Part shown: one piece after another, positions 6,505 to 13,712 of the stretch
How positions within the stretch are numbered: the stretch's first letter is position 1
Layout of the letters: each line of letters starts with the position of its first letter
IMG/VR virus record: IMGVR_UViG_3300046616_000606
Span: 1-44,395 of that record
DNA length: 44,395 nt
Source of the DNA: a virus
Direction: 5' to 3' (one strand)
Position numbers and translations under genes: made by a program
The notes under the pieces: generated by a model
Told to the model about the DNA's origin: nothing
Seen by the model: only the letters and a program-made list of their open reading frames with translations
The model's database searches: none

Positions 6505-8213
6505 CAGGCCAGCCCCTTCAGATCTACGACGAGACCTTTGCCCGGTGTCACACCGATCGATGCGACGTACACCGTCAAGACATCGCCAGCGGCGAAGGCC
6601 CAAGTGCCCGTACTAGTGGCACCTGCCACCTGATTGGCGGCGGCAATCGTTGTCGATGTTCCGGATACCGACGCCCCGTTCTTTCGGAGCTCGACGACGA
6701 GATTTCCGGAAGTGTCGGCAGTGAGGCATCGGAACGTAGCGGAAGTAAACGTGACTGCCCGTTGCAGTTTGATGCCGAGCGCACAATCGTTGTAACCGAC
6801 TGCACGAGCCGATGTCTCGCCAGCACCAGGCAGAGTCGTGTCGTACGGGACTGTTCCTGCCGTCGGTGTGCGCGTGTCCGAAAACCTTGAGTCGTTGGAC
6901 GCAGGCGCTCCGATCGCTGTACGCGCAGCAGCAGCATCGGCGGCCTTCATGACGGTGCGGCCCACGGTCGTGGCGTCGGTGATGTCGGCGGCTACATGGG
7001 AATGACCAGTGTTCGACTTGCCGTCGAGTGCATTCTGCAGACCCGTGACATTTGCGATGTCGTGAGTGTGCGCCGTCGGAGTACGTGCATCTGACAGCCT
7101 GGCATCAGTGCCCTGAACTGCGCTGTCGGCCTTGTCAAGTGACGCCTGCACTGACCCACCAAGTTTCGGTTTGGTGACCGCGCCATCTTGGATCTTGATC
7201 GTCGAGATCGCATTGTCTGCGACCGCACCAGTAGCGATTTCGTCGGCCGCGGCTTCTGCTCGGTCCGCCTCGGCAGCCGATCGATCGGCGTGGATCGAGG
7301 ATGCGTTCGCAGACGTAGCTGAAGATGTCGCACTCAGGTTTGCCGCGCCTGCCTGCGCACTGGCAGTGCTCGCGAATCCTTCGGCCTGTGTCTTCGCGGA
7401 TAGCGTCGCATCACGAGCTGCGATCGTTGTCGCCTTGTCCGCTGCAACCGTGGTGACGCTCGCATCGACAGAGTCCTTCGCCTCGAGCGTGTCCGCGCGC
7501 GCGGTGTCGACTTGCCCCTTCGCTGTGAGTGTCGCGTCGCGTGCCGCGAACGTGTCCGCCTTGGCTTCGTCTACAGCGGTTCGAGAGGACGAGGCCGACG
7601 CCGCGTCTGCCGACGCCTGCGAGAGCGCGGGAACTGTGACCTTGGGCAGCGCAGTGCTGTCTTCGAGTCCGAACTGCAGCTGATTCCCGACGACCGCAAC
7701 GGAATTGACGGACAGGCCTCGTTCACCCCGGAACGCTGCGCCGTCGCCGTCGGCCGGCCATCCAGTCATGCCATAGATGTAGAGAAGACCATCCGCATTG
7801 ACGACGAACGCTGCACCTAGATCCCACGGCCCAGGGCCTAGATCCGCGTACGTCGGCACCGATCCGGACAGGGTGACACCGGCACCGGTGTCACCCTTCT
7901 CGCCCTTGGTGATGACCTTACGGTCGGAGATCACGATCTGCTCGAGCTCTGATAGGCGGTGGCTCCCAGAGTCAGGAATCATGAAATCGTAGGTCGCTTG
8001 CCAGTTCTGGGTTGCGATCGTGACGCGTCCAGGCCCAGGGTCGAGATCCGGGGACGTGACACGCCCCGACGCGTCGGCGTAGACCTGGATATCGGTCGGG
8101 GTGATCATGCCGTCGCCGTCGGCCTTGATGCGATACGGGACGCCGTGGAAGGTTGCGGTTACCTTGTCCGGCCGGAGCGCGAGATCCTGAAAGTCCTCGA
8201 AGATGATTGTCAC
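6504..8213 (-). CDS. Tail fibre / baseplate protein with Ala-rich coiled coil, 569 aa
   Basis: The GTG at 8213 is the likely start, four bases past the upstream stop; the frame extends further up but overlaps that gene. Order of parts: an N-terminal tail-attachment domain (IIFEDFQDLALRPDKVTATF), a collagen-like GEKGDTGAG segment, and GPGPWDLGAAFVVNADGLLYIY. A long Ala/Asp/Thr-rich heptad region follows (about residues 200-330; SADAASASSSRTAVDEAKADTFAARDATLTAKG style), then phage-tail repeats with HTHDIANVTGLQNAL and HSHVAADI. It ends in a beta-rich tip. This is a trimeric fibre architecture. It is coupled to the next gene by ATGA. Confidence 0.8.
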   Translation of the reverse strand: MTIIFEDFQDLALRPDKVTATFHGVPYRIKADGDGMITPTDIQVYADASGRVTSPDLDPGPGRVTIATQNWQATYDFMIPDSGSHRLSELEQIVISDRKVITKGEKGDTGAGVTLSGSVPTYADLGPGPWDLGAAFVVNADGLLYIYGMTGWPADGDGAAFRGERGLSVNSVAVVGNQLQFGLEDSTALPKVTVPALSQASADAASASSSRTAVDEAKADTFAARDATLTAKGQVDTARADTLEAKDSVDASVTTVAADKATTIAARDATLSAKTQAEGFASTASAQAGAANLSATSSATSANASSIHADRSAAEADRAEAAADEIATGAVADNAISTIKIQDGAVTKPKLGGSVQASLDKADSAVQGTDARLSDARTPTAHTHDIANVTGLQNALDGKSNTGHSHVAADITDATTVGRTVMKAADAAAARTAIGAPASNDSRFSDTRTPTAGTVPYDTTLPGAGETSARAVGYNDCALGIKLQRAVTFTSATFRCLTADTSGNLVVELRKNGASVSGTSTTIAAANQVAGATSTGTWAFAAGDVLTVYVASIGVTPGKGLVVDLKGLA

Positions 8214-8217
8214 GTCA

Positions 8218-8805
8218 TTACCCCTGTCCCGTATCGCCTTCGTTAATCTTTCGGCTGATGTGTTGCACGGAGAGGCGATTGAATGCCGGCCCTCCGAGCG
8301 CACCTCGCCCAGGTGCCATTTCGGTGATGTAGATCTGCACCTGATAGCCGGGCGTAGGAACGACAACCGATGTGATGTTGGTGGACGAGAACGGTTCTTG
8401 GTCGTCCATCCTTGTTTTTTGACGTGAGAAGACTTGCCCGGCTGTGTCGAGCACTCGAATCTCCCACTCGACCATGCCGGAAAGCACCTTGATGTAGTCG
8501 ATCCAAAGCTGACACCTGATGTCCCACAGACCTTGGTCGTCAAAGACGATTCGTCCGGCCGCGAGATGACAGCCCTGCATCGGTCCGACTTTGTTGGTGA
8601 ATCCCACTTGCCCTTTGTTGAACAGGCCGGCAACGGTGTTCGCGTACGCGGATCCGTAGTCGAGAAGCGGGGATAGTAGATCTGTTCGCTCGTTCAAATC
8701 CTCTTGTCCGTCGCGCATTCCGGTTCCGAGGAGTTCGGCGATGTCTTTCGTGTCTTGCGCGCCCGAGCCTGATGGTGGTGGCACAAAATGATCGGGTGAG
8801 GTCAT
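8218..8805 (-). CDS. Minor tail protein, 195 aa
   Basis: A strong GGAGGAGG site precedes the ATG at 8805. The protein has a short polar N-terminus (DHFVPPPSGSGAQ), a helical segment around residues 20-60, and a beta-rich remainder (LWDIRCQLWIDYIKVLSGMVEWEIRVLD; GYQVQIYITEMAPGRGALGGPAFNRLSVQHIS). The last part resembles baseplate-adjacent proteins of actinophages as I remember them. It lies between the small membrane-protein genes and the fibre gene and is probably part of the tail tip. No enzymatic motif is visible. Confidence 0.6.
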   Translation of the reverse strand: MTSPDHFVPPPSGSGAQDTKDIAELLGTGMRDGQEDLNERTDLLSPLLDYGSAYANTVAGLFNKGQVGFTNKVGPMQGCHLAAGRIVFDDQGLWDIRCQLWIDYIKVLSGMVEWEIRVLDTAGQVFSRQKTRMDDQEPFSSTNITSVVVPTPGYQVQIYITEMAPGRGALGGPAFNRLSVQHISRKINEGDTGQG

Positions 8806-8806
8806 T

Positions 8807-9172
8807 TCACACCTCCTCCTTCAGTGACTCGGGAACTTCGGGTGGCTGCTGACCGGGTACGTGATGTTCGATCCAACGCAACAGCTCGCGAATGAATGTG
8901 ATCGCCAGGCGAAACCGCTTCTGCTCGTCACGCAACATCCGCTCAAGACGGTTAACTCGCTCGCCTTGATTTGTGAGCTCAGTACCTTGGCGCCGAACTG
9001 TCTCTTCGAGATTTGCGGTGGCGATCTTCTGGGCTTCTGCGAAGGCGGTCCAGTCGGCGGTGATGTTCGCTTCGCGCGTTGAGCGTCGGGCGAGTAGGTG
9101 TCCGATGTATGCCGAAAGGGCTGCGACCACGGCGCTTACGACGCTGACGAGCGCTATGGCAGCGGGCGACAT
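8807..9172 (-). CDS. Membrane-anchored coiled-coil protein, holin-like, 121 aa
   Basis: One N-terminal membrane span (about residues 4-28, AIALVSVVSAVVAALSAYIGHLLA). A long charged helix follows (REANITADWTAFAEAQKIATANLEETVRRQGTELTNQGERVNRLERMLRDEQKRF) and a proline-rich tail. AAGGAGGGG lies just before the ATG. Such single-span plus coiled-coil proteins sit in actinophage lysis cassettes and are often called holins or spanin-like. It overlaps the preceding membrane-protein gene by 19 bases. The lysis role is inferred from position; it may instead anchor or regulate the holin. Confidence 0.6.
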   Translation of the reverse strand: MSPAAIALVSVVSAVVAALSAYIGHLLARRSTREANITADWTAFAEAQKIATANLEETVRRQGTELTNQGERVNRLERMLRDEQKRFRLAITFIRELLRWIEHHVPGQQPPEVPESLKEEV

Positions 9173-9582
9173 TCATCCCCTCCTTCTAAGTCTGGAGGCT
9201 CGACGCCGGGAAGGGCATGCGACTGCTCGTAGAGCGCAGCCACGCACATCGCCAGGATTGCGATCGTGAAATAGCTGATGGCTGAGACGTCCGCTCGCGG
9301 CACGTCCAGGAACTTCCACGACAGCATGAAGCTCCCACCCCAGAGCAGATTGAAGAATATGGCTGTCGAGATTCCAAGTGGCTGAAGGCGTTTCCAGAAG
9401 ACCGCAACGAGAGCTATTGCACCTGTCGTAATCCAGCCGACTGCATACCAGGACAGCGGAACGACCTGGTCAACGAAGGCCAATTGAGCGGGGGCCGAGT
9501 CGGGAGAGCGGGGGCCGACATACGACGACCCCCGCCAGACCGAGGACACTCCCAGCGCCGCGAGGGCGATTCTGCGGACCAT
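9154..9582 (-). CDS. Polytopic membrane protein in the lysis cassette, 142 aa
   Basis: Three clear hydrophobic segments: about 44-63 (SWYAVGWITTGAIALVAVFW), 70-90 (LGISTAIFFNLLWGGSFMLSW) and 100-118 (SAISYFTIAILAMCVAALY). There is also a hydrophobic N-terminus and an acidic, proline-rich C-terminus. The ATG at 9582 is preferred over GTG at 9585 for spacing from GGGGG. Size and position between amidase/holin and tail-tip genes suggest a second holin or a holin regulator; no family is certain. Confidence 0.6.
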   Translation of the reverse strand: MVRRIALAALGVSSVWRGSSYVGPRSPDSAPAQLAFVDQVVPLSWYAVGWITTGAIALVAVFWKRLQPLGISTAIFFNLLWGGSFMLSWKFLDVPRADVSAISYFTIAILAMCVAALYEQSHALPGVEPPDLEGGDECRPLP

Positions 9583-9609
9583 CACCGGCCCCCTTACTGG
9601 GTCGGTGGG

Positions 9610-9903
9610 TCAGTTGCCTGCGCGATGCTTGCCGACATAGTCCTCGATCTCAGCGACCTGCTTTTCTGTCACACCATTCGGGGTGAGCTTGATCCCGACG
9701 ACAGTGAAAACACTGACAAGGAGCAGGACCCCCGTCGTTACTTGTGACGGCAGGTCGACGCCAGCGGAGATGAGTGTCCACACAACAGCCACAAGGAGGC
9801 CTACGGCGGACGTGACCGTGTTCGCATACCGCTTCACGATCGGTTGGTCGGCGACCTTCTCTCGGAGGATGTTTCCGAGGATGTCGAGATTCGGATTCGT
9901 CAT
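9610..9903 (-). CDS. Holin, 97 aa
   Basis: Begins at the ATG at 9903, which overlaps the amidase stop (ATGA). Two membrane spans with a short turn: about residues 28-48 (ANTVTSAVGLLVAVVWTLISAG) and 55-73 (VTTGVLLLVSVFTVVGIKL). The polar C-terminal tail (VTEKQVAEIEDYVGKHRAGN) is of the kind seen in actinophage holins. It would form the membrane lesions that let the endolysin reach the wall. Its direct coupling to the amidase gene supports the call. Confidence 0.75.
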   Translation of the reverse strand: MTNPNLDILGNILREKVADQPIVKRYANTVTSAVGLLVAVVWTLISAGVDLPSQVTTGVLLLVSVFTVVGIKLTPNGVTEKQVAEIEDYVGKHRAGN

Positions 9904-10640
9904 CACTGGCCCGCCTTCTTGTCGACGAACCCGGCGATTCCCAGCTTGGCGCCGATGGCACCGAGGGCATCGACGACGGTGCGGTTGCCGAGCTGCGGCC
10001 ACCCGGGGTACTTGCCCAGTTCGGGAGATCCGGTGAGCTGCGCGTTGGTGTCCTGTTCGTACGACATGGTGCCTCCTGGAGTTGACGGGCTGGTGGGGTT
10101 GAGAATTGTTTGCGCGTAGCCAATGACTACGTCGTAGGGAAACCCGGTTCCGGGGTCCCAATGGTCAGAGCCGCCGAACGCTTGTGAGCACTCGTTGTGC
10201 CCCGCGATGCCCTTGACGCCCGCCTTCAGGTCAGCGGACGAACGCCGAACCAGTGGAATGCCGTAGTCCTTCGACCACTTCGCGACGACCTCCGCGGACT
10301 TGCGCAGTGCTTTGTCGTAATCGCGAAGCCACACCTCTCGGGATTGTGCGGCCTGGCCGACAACCGAGATGTGCAGTCCGCCGATGTTGGCAGCATTCGA
10401 GCCGGCCGCCCACGGAACGTAGTTGTCGTCGTTCGATCGGACCGAAGTGCCGAACTTGTCGGTCAGCACGTTGTACGAGCCGCCGGCGGACGGGTTCTGC
10501 TGATATCGAGCAACATCCTGCGCAGTCGTGGCGCCGCTGTTCTCGGTGGTGTGGAAAATAATCCACTTCAGCGCGCCTGTGTTGCGCGGACCTGAATCGT
10601 TCGATGTGTAGATATCGACGTCAGCTTTGTACTGAGCCAT
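9903..10640 (-). CDS. Endolysin, N-acetylmuramoyl-L-alanine amidase, 245 aa
   Basis: Amidase_2/PGRP-type catalytic domain covering about residues 20-180. Zinc ligand candidates are H30 in WIIFHTTEN, H148 in GIAGHNEC, and the third site in S-D-H160-W-D162-P-G. YVPWAAGSNAANIGGLHISVVGQA is the typical central part. It cleaves the bond between muramic acid and the stem peptide at lysis. The C-terminal 60 residues (PGWPQLGNRTVVDALGAIGAKLGI) look like a small wall-binding domain. The start is the second ATG, at 10640, nine bases after GAGGAG; the ATG at 10646 is too close to it. Coupled to the holin gene by ATGA. Confidence 0.88.
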   Translation of the reverse strand: MAQYKADVDIYTSNDSGPRNTGALKWIIFHTTENSGATTAQDVARYQQNPSAGGSYNVLTDKFGTSVRSNDDNYVPWAAGSNAANIGGLHISVVGQAAQSREVWLRDYDKALRKSAEVVAKWSKDYGIPLVRRSSADLKAGVKGIAGHNECSQAFGGSDHWDPGTGFPYDVVIGYAQTILNPTSPSTPGGTMSYEQDTNAQLTGSPELGKYPGWPQLGNRTVVDALGAIGAKLGIAGFVDKKAGQ

Positions 10641-11280
10641 TGTCATACTCCTCGTGAGGTGGTCGATGTTTCGGGCGCATGGCGTCGTATCTCGCCAGCG
10701 CCGTGCGGACCTTCTCGATCTCTTTCTCGGGAAGGTCTTCGAGGGGAAGATCGTCGAGTTCCGGTGTGCGAATTTGGCGCTCGATGGGCTTGTCGATGTC
10801 GACCCACTGGCCAAGGTTGTTCGGGCCGATCTCACCGACGAGCGGCGGCTGGTAATGAACAAGCGGGCCGACGTGAATTCGAACAATCCATGACCCGGTC
10901 TGACTCGGCCGGCCGACGATCAGTCCCCCATGCTTGTCGAGCCCAAGTCCGGGCGGAACCCGACTGCCAGCGACGATGCGCCAGGCTGTCTTGTCGGCGT
11001 CCGGCACTGGAATGGTCAGCGGGTGATCGAGTAAATACTCGTCCTCCGCGCCCGAGAGCTGCTCGACGATTCGTATCCGCAACGTGATCGATCGCGGAGC
11101 GATGTTCGGCAACTTCACTCCGAGGTCTTCGAGAAACTTCCCGAGTGAGTTCAATTGCGGAGTCTCGAAAGAAACTCCCGCTGAGCCATTTTCGTCGAAC
11201 GGCGGATGCAGGAAAATGAAGCTGTAGGGGTGCATCGACTCGGGCCAGGTGTACGGAAATGCAGGGTGGTGCTCCGCCAT
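10621..11280 (-). CDS. Minor tail protein with Ig-like segment, 219 aa
   Basis: AGGAG precedes the ATG at 11280. The centre contains AGSRVPPGLGLDKHGGLIVGRPSQTGSWIVRIHV, the signature of a putative Ig-like (He_PIG) domain in which a polar beta strand ends a small cadherin-like fold. The N-terminal part (FPYTWPESMHPYSFIFLHPPFDENG) is tail-tip-like and the C-terminal 60 residues are charged and helical. Between the Gp37-like protein and the amidase, it is most likely a baseplate or tip component that contacts the host surface. Overlaps the amidase gene by 20 bases. Confidence 0.65.
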   Translation of the reverse strand: MAEHHPAFPYTWPESMHPYSFIFLHPPFDENGSAGVSFETPQLNSLGKFLEDLGVKLPNIAPRSITLRIRIVEQLSGAEDEYLLDHPLTIPVPDADKTAWRIVAGSRVPPGLGLDKHGGLIVGRPSQTGSWIVRIHVGPLVHYQPPLVGEIGPNNLGQWVDIDKPIERQIRTPELDDLPLEDLPEKEIEKVRTALARYDAMRPKHRPPHEEYDNGSVQS

Positions 11281-11292
11281 AGTCGATCGCTC

Positions 11293-12873
11293 CTAGATGA
11301 GGTTCTGATATCTGGTCGATTCCGCGTGCAGGGTTTCGATCAGTCGGAGTGCAGACGAGCCGGGGAGTTCGTCCTCGCGTGAATCGCCGATCGTGATCTC
11401 CCATATCGGTGGCTGTGTCCGTGACCATTTGCGGCGCTTTTTCACCACGTACGAGAGCCAGATTCGTTTGCCGATCTCGAATCCGCAGCGATGACCGAGA
11501 TCTACGTCTTGGCCGATTCGGTATGGCACGCCGTCGATCACGCCCGCGGTGAACGAGATGAACCCGCGTTTCTCGTGCAGGGCAACTCGGCCGCCCTGTA
11601 GACCGGATAGTGACCAGGCGTCACCCGGCGCGTACGTCTGTCGATACGAGTGTGAGCCCATCGACTGTTTGCGCTTGAAGTTCGTGAACCGCTGCCACGC
11701 GAGAATGACGTCTTCGACAGCTCGGTCGAATATGCCGAGTCCGGCCGCTGGCAGGCCTATGAGTAGTCCGATGTACGCCAATGCAGAGTTCAGCAAGAGC
11801 TTGACCGAATTATTGACCCACTGAGGACTTTTCCCGCCGATGATCACGGTGTGACCGGTCGCGTGATGTATCCCCATTTTCGAGTTCACGAGGCCTTGGT
11901 GTTGCGATCTTCGCCAGATCACCACCGGAGGATTGACCCCGTCCGGAGGCATCTGGCCGGAGTTCGGATCCGCGATCGTGACCGTCTCCGACGTGCCGTC
12001 GGGGAAGACTATGCGCACGAGGTCGAGGATCGGGTCCAGGATCGTTCCCGTCGCACCACTGACGAATGATGCTTCGACGACGTCGATGATCAGCGTCGCC
12101 TCGGTGAGAATGCAGTAGTCGGGGAACGGTTGTGAGTCGCCGGGCATCCACCGCTGAGTCGTGAGCATCAGGCCGGCGTCTTCGAGAGTGGCCTTGATCA
12201 GATCCCACAGGTTATCGAACCGTGCTGCGAGAACAGTCCACTCGGATGTGTCCGGACCGATCTGCGGGGCGATCAGTACCTTCCACTTTGACGGATCGAT
12301 GTTGTTCTTCCAATAGGACTTGTCCCACAGGTTGAACGGGTGAGGAAGCCAACTCGATTGGTACTCGCGGAGGAAGTTCCGGAAGAGATACGAGCGAACC
12401 GCGGTCTTCGCGCGTTTGGCCTGGACGTCGGACTTCGGAAACTGAAACTCCAACGGTGCGAGCGTGTTTGCCCACGCCAAGTTGTTCTTGAGGTGCTCGA
12501 TGTCTTCGAGACCGATTACTGTGACGCGTTCGTATCCGTCGTCAGCGTTGAACTCCACCTCGATGTCGATCACCTTGTACCCGATGCGTTTCTCGGGATT
12601 GTCGATCGGCTCGACGTAGAAGTGAATGTCTTCCTCGACCGTGTTCTGATAGACGAGCCAGTCATTCCACGGATGGTCACCGGGGAGAACGAACCGCCCT
12701 TCCTCGGTGTCGTTGATCATCTTGCCGAAGTCGACTTCTTCTTCTCCGACGATCTCGGTGATCAGCCGCCACTCTTTGTCACACAGCCCGATTCGGTCGC
12801 GCGCGTTGTGATCGCGTTCTTCCTTCTCGCGCCGAGCGGTGATCTTTTCCGAGACTGCGCTGAGTACGCTCAC
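11293..12873 (-). CDS. Minor tail protein, Siphovirus ReqiPepy6 Gp37-like, 526 aa
   Basis: Matches my recollection of the Sipho_Gp37 family, named after Rhodococcus phage ReqiPepy6. The N-terminal CDKEWRLITEIVGEEEVDFGKMINDTEEGRFVLPGDHPWNDWLV and ERVTVIGLEDIEHLKNNLAWANTLAPLEFQFPK are characteristic, as is the mid-region with VIIGGKSPQWVNNSVKLLLNSALAYIGLLIGLPAAG. It is a tail-tip/baseplate hub-like protein downstream of the tape measure. The start is GTG at 12873 with GGGGG upstream, close to the preceding stop. The family suggests a Rhodococcus-related host. Confidence 0.8.
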   Translation of the reverse strand: MSVLSAVSEKITARREKEERDHNARDRIGLCDKEWRLITEIVGEEEVDFGKMINDTEEGRFVLPGDHPWNDWLVYQNTVEEDIHFYVEPIDNPEKRIGYKVIDIEVEFNADDGYERVTVIGLEDIEHLKNNLAWANTLAPLEFQFPKSDVQAKRAKTAVRSYLFRNFLREYQSSWLPHPFNLWDKSYWKNNIDPSKWKVLIAPQIGPDTSEWTVLAARFDNLWDLIKATLEDAGLMLTTQRWMPGDSQPFPDYCILTEATLIIDVVEASFVSGATGTILDPILDLVRIVFPDGTSETVTIADPNSGQMPPDGVNPPVVIWRRSQHQGLVNSKMGIHHATGHTVIIGGKSPQWVNNSVKLLLNSALAYIGLLIGLPAAGLGIFDRAVEDVILAWQRFTNFKRKQSMGSHSYRQTYAPGDAWSLSGLQGGRVALHEKRGFISFTAGVIDGVPYRIGQDVDLGHRCGFEIGKRIWLSYVVKKRRKWSRTQPPIWEITIGDSREDELPGSSALRLIETLHAESTRYQNLI

Positions 12874-12877
12874 CGGA

Positions 12878-13687
12878 TCACCCCCACGGCTTCGAGTACT
12901 GGTCGATCAATTCGATGCGAATGTCGCCAGTGCCCTTGATCTTGAACTGAATCGGATAGATGGTTCGCGGCGGAATCGGATCAGTGAACGTGACGCCGCG
13001 CATCGCTTCCGGCCACACGGCCGGCCCGTTTTCGACTTCGAGCGTTCGAACCTGCGGATCCGTGTACAGCTTCCAGTTCTGATTGAGCGCCGGCATCTTC
13101 ACCATCCGCGATGTCGTGCCGTCTTGGATTTCCCAAGTCGATCCGGGCGTGCCGAGAATGATCGGCCACAACGGCCGGTCCGTCGGATTGGTGAGTTCGA
13201 AGATTCGCTGACCTGAGACGACTTGCTCGTCTTCACGCATCCCCGCTTGCCATGCCGGATTGCACGCGACCAACTCCATGTCGTGCTCCATGAAGTTGTT
13301 CACGTCGGGCGCGATCGACCACTCCGATGGAGGGTTCTTGCTCTTGCGGATATCGAGCCAGCGGTACGGGCCGCTGCCTTTGCTCGCCGTGAAGCGGCCG
13401 GCCTTCTCTGTCGACCAGCCGTCCCACCAAGCACTCTCGACTTCGTCGTGAATGTCCTCGGTCGCACCTCGGGTGCCGATGAGAAGTCCGACCTTGCGCT
13501 CGTCCTCGATCGTTTTACGGGGCGTCGAACCGATCTGCCACGCGCCCGACGACGTTACGAGTTCTTCCGGTGGCAGATACAGTCCCGACGCCTTGTCGAG
13601 AATCGCAACATTCTCCGCGGCCTCCATGAACCCGTAGAGGTGCCACGGACGGCCGAGAATATCTATGTATCCGAAATTCTTTGCCAT
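12878..13687 (-). CDS. Minor tail protein, distal-tail-like, 269 aa
   Basis: The start is the ATG at 13687, eight bases after AGGAGG; the GTG at 13696 overlaps the ribosome site. It is the first gene after the tape measure, where distal tail proteins sit. Residues 10-110 are beta-rich (FGYIDILGRPWHLYGFMEAAENVAIL; VGLLIGTRGATEDIHDE). The later half has typical tail-protein text (ELTNPTDRPLWPIILGTPGSTWEIQDG; IYPIQFKIKGTGDIRIELIDQYSKPWG). It probably forms the ring that joins tail tube and tip. Family assigned by position and pattern. Confidence 0.7.
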   Translation of the reverse strand: MAKNFGYIDILGRPWHLYGFMEAAENVAILDKASGLYLPPEELVTSSGAWQIGSTPRKTIEDERKVGLLIGTRGATEDIHDEVESAWWDGWSTEKAGRFTASKGSGPYRWLDIRKSKNPPSEWSIAPDVNNFMEHDMELVACNPAWQAGMREDEQVVSGQRIFELTNPTDRPLWPIILGTPGSTWEIQDGTTSRMVKMPALNQNWKLYTDPQVRTLEVENGPAVWPEAMRGVTFTDPIPPRTIYPIQFKIKGTGDIRIELIDQYSKPWG

Positions 13688-13712
13688 GCGCGGCACCTCC
13701 TACGAATCGTTG

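Noticed and set aside
6505-8805. Rightward frames of 100-180 codons inside the tail-fibre gene
   Set aside because: They mirror the Ala-rich repeats of the fibre gene on the other strand and have no start signals.
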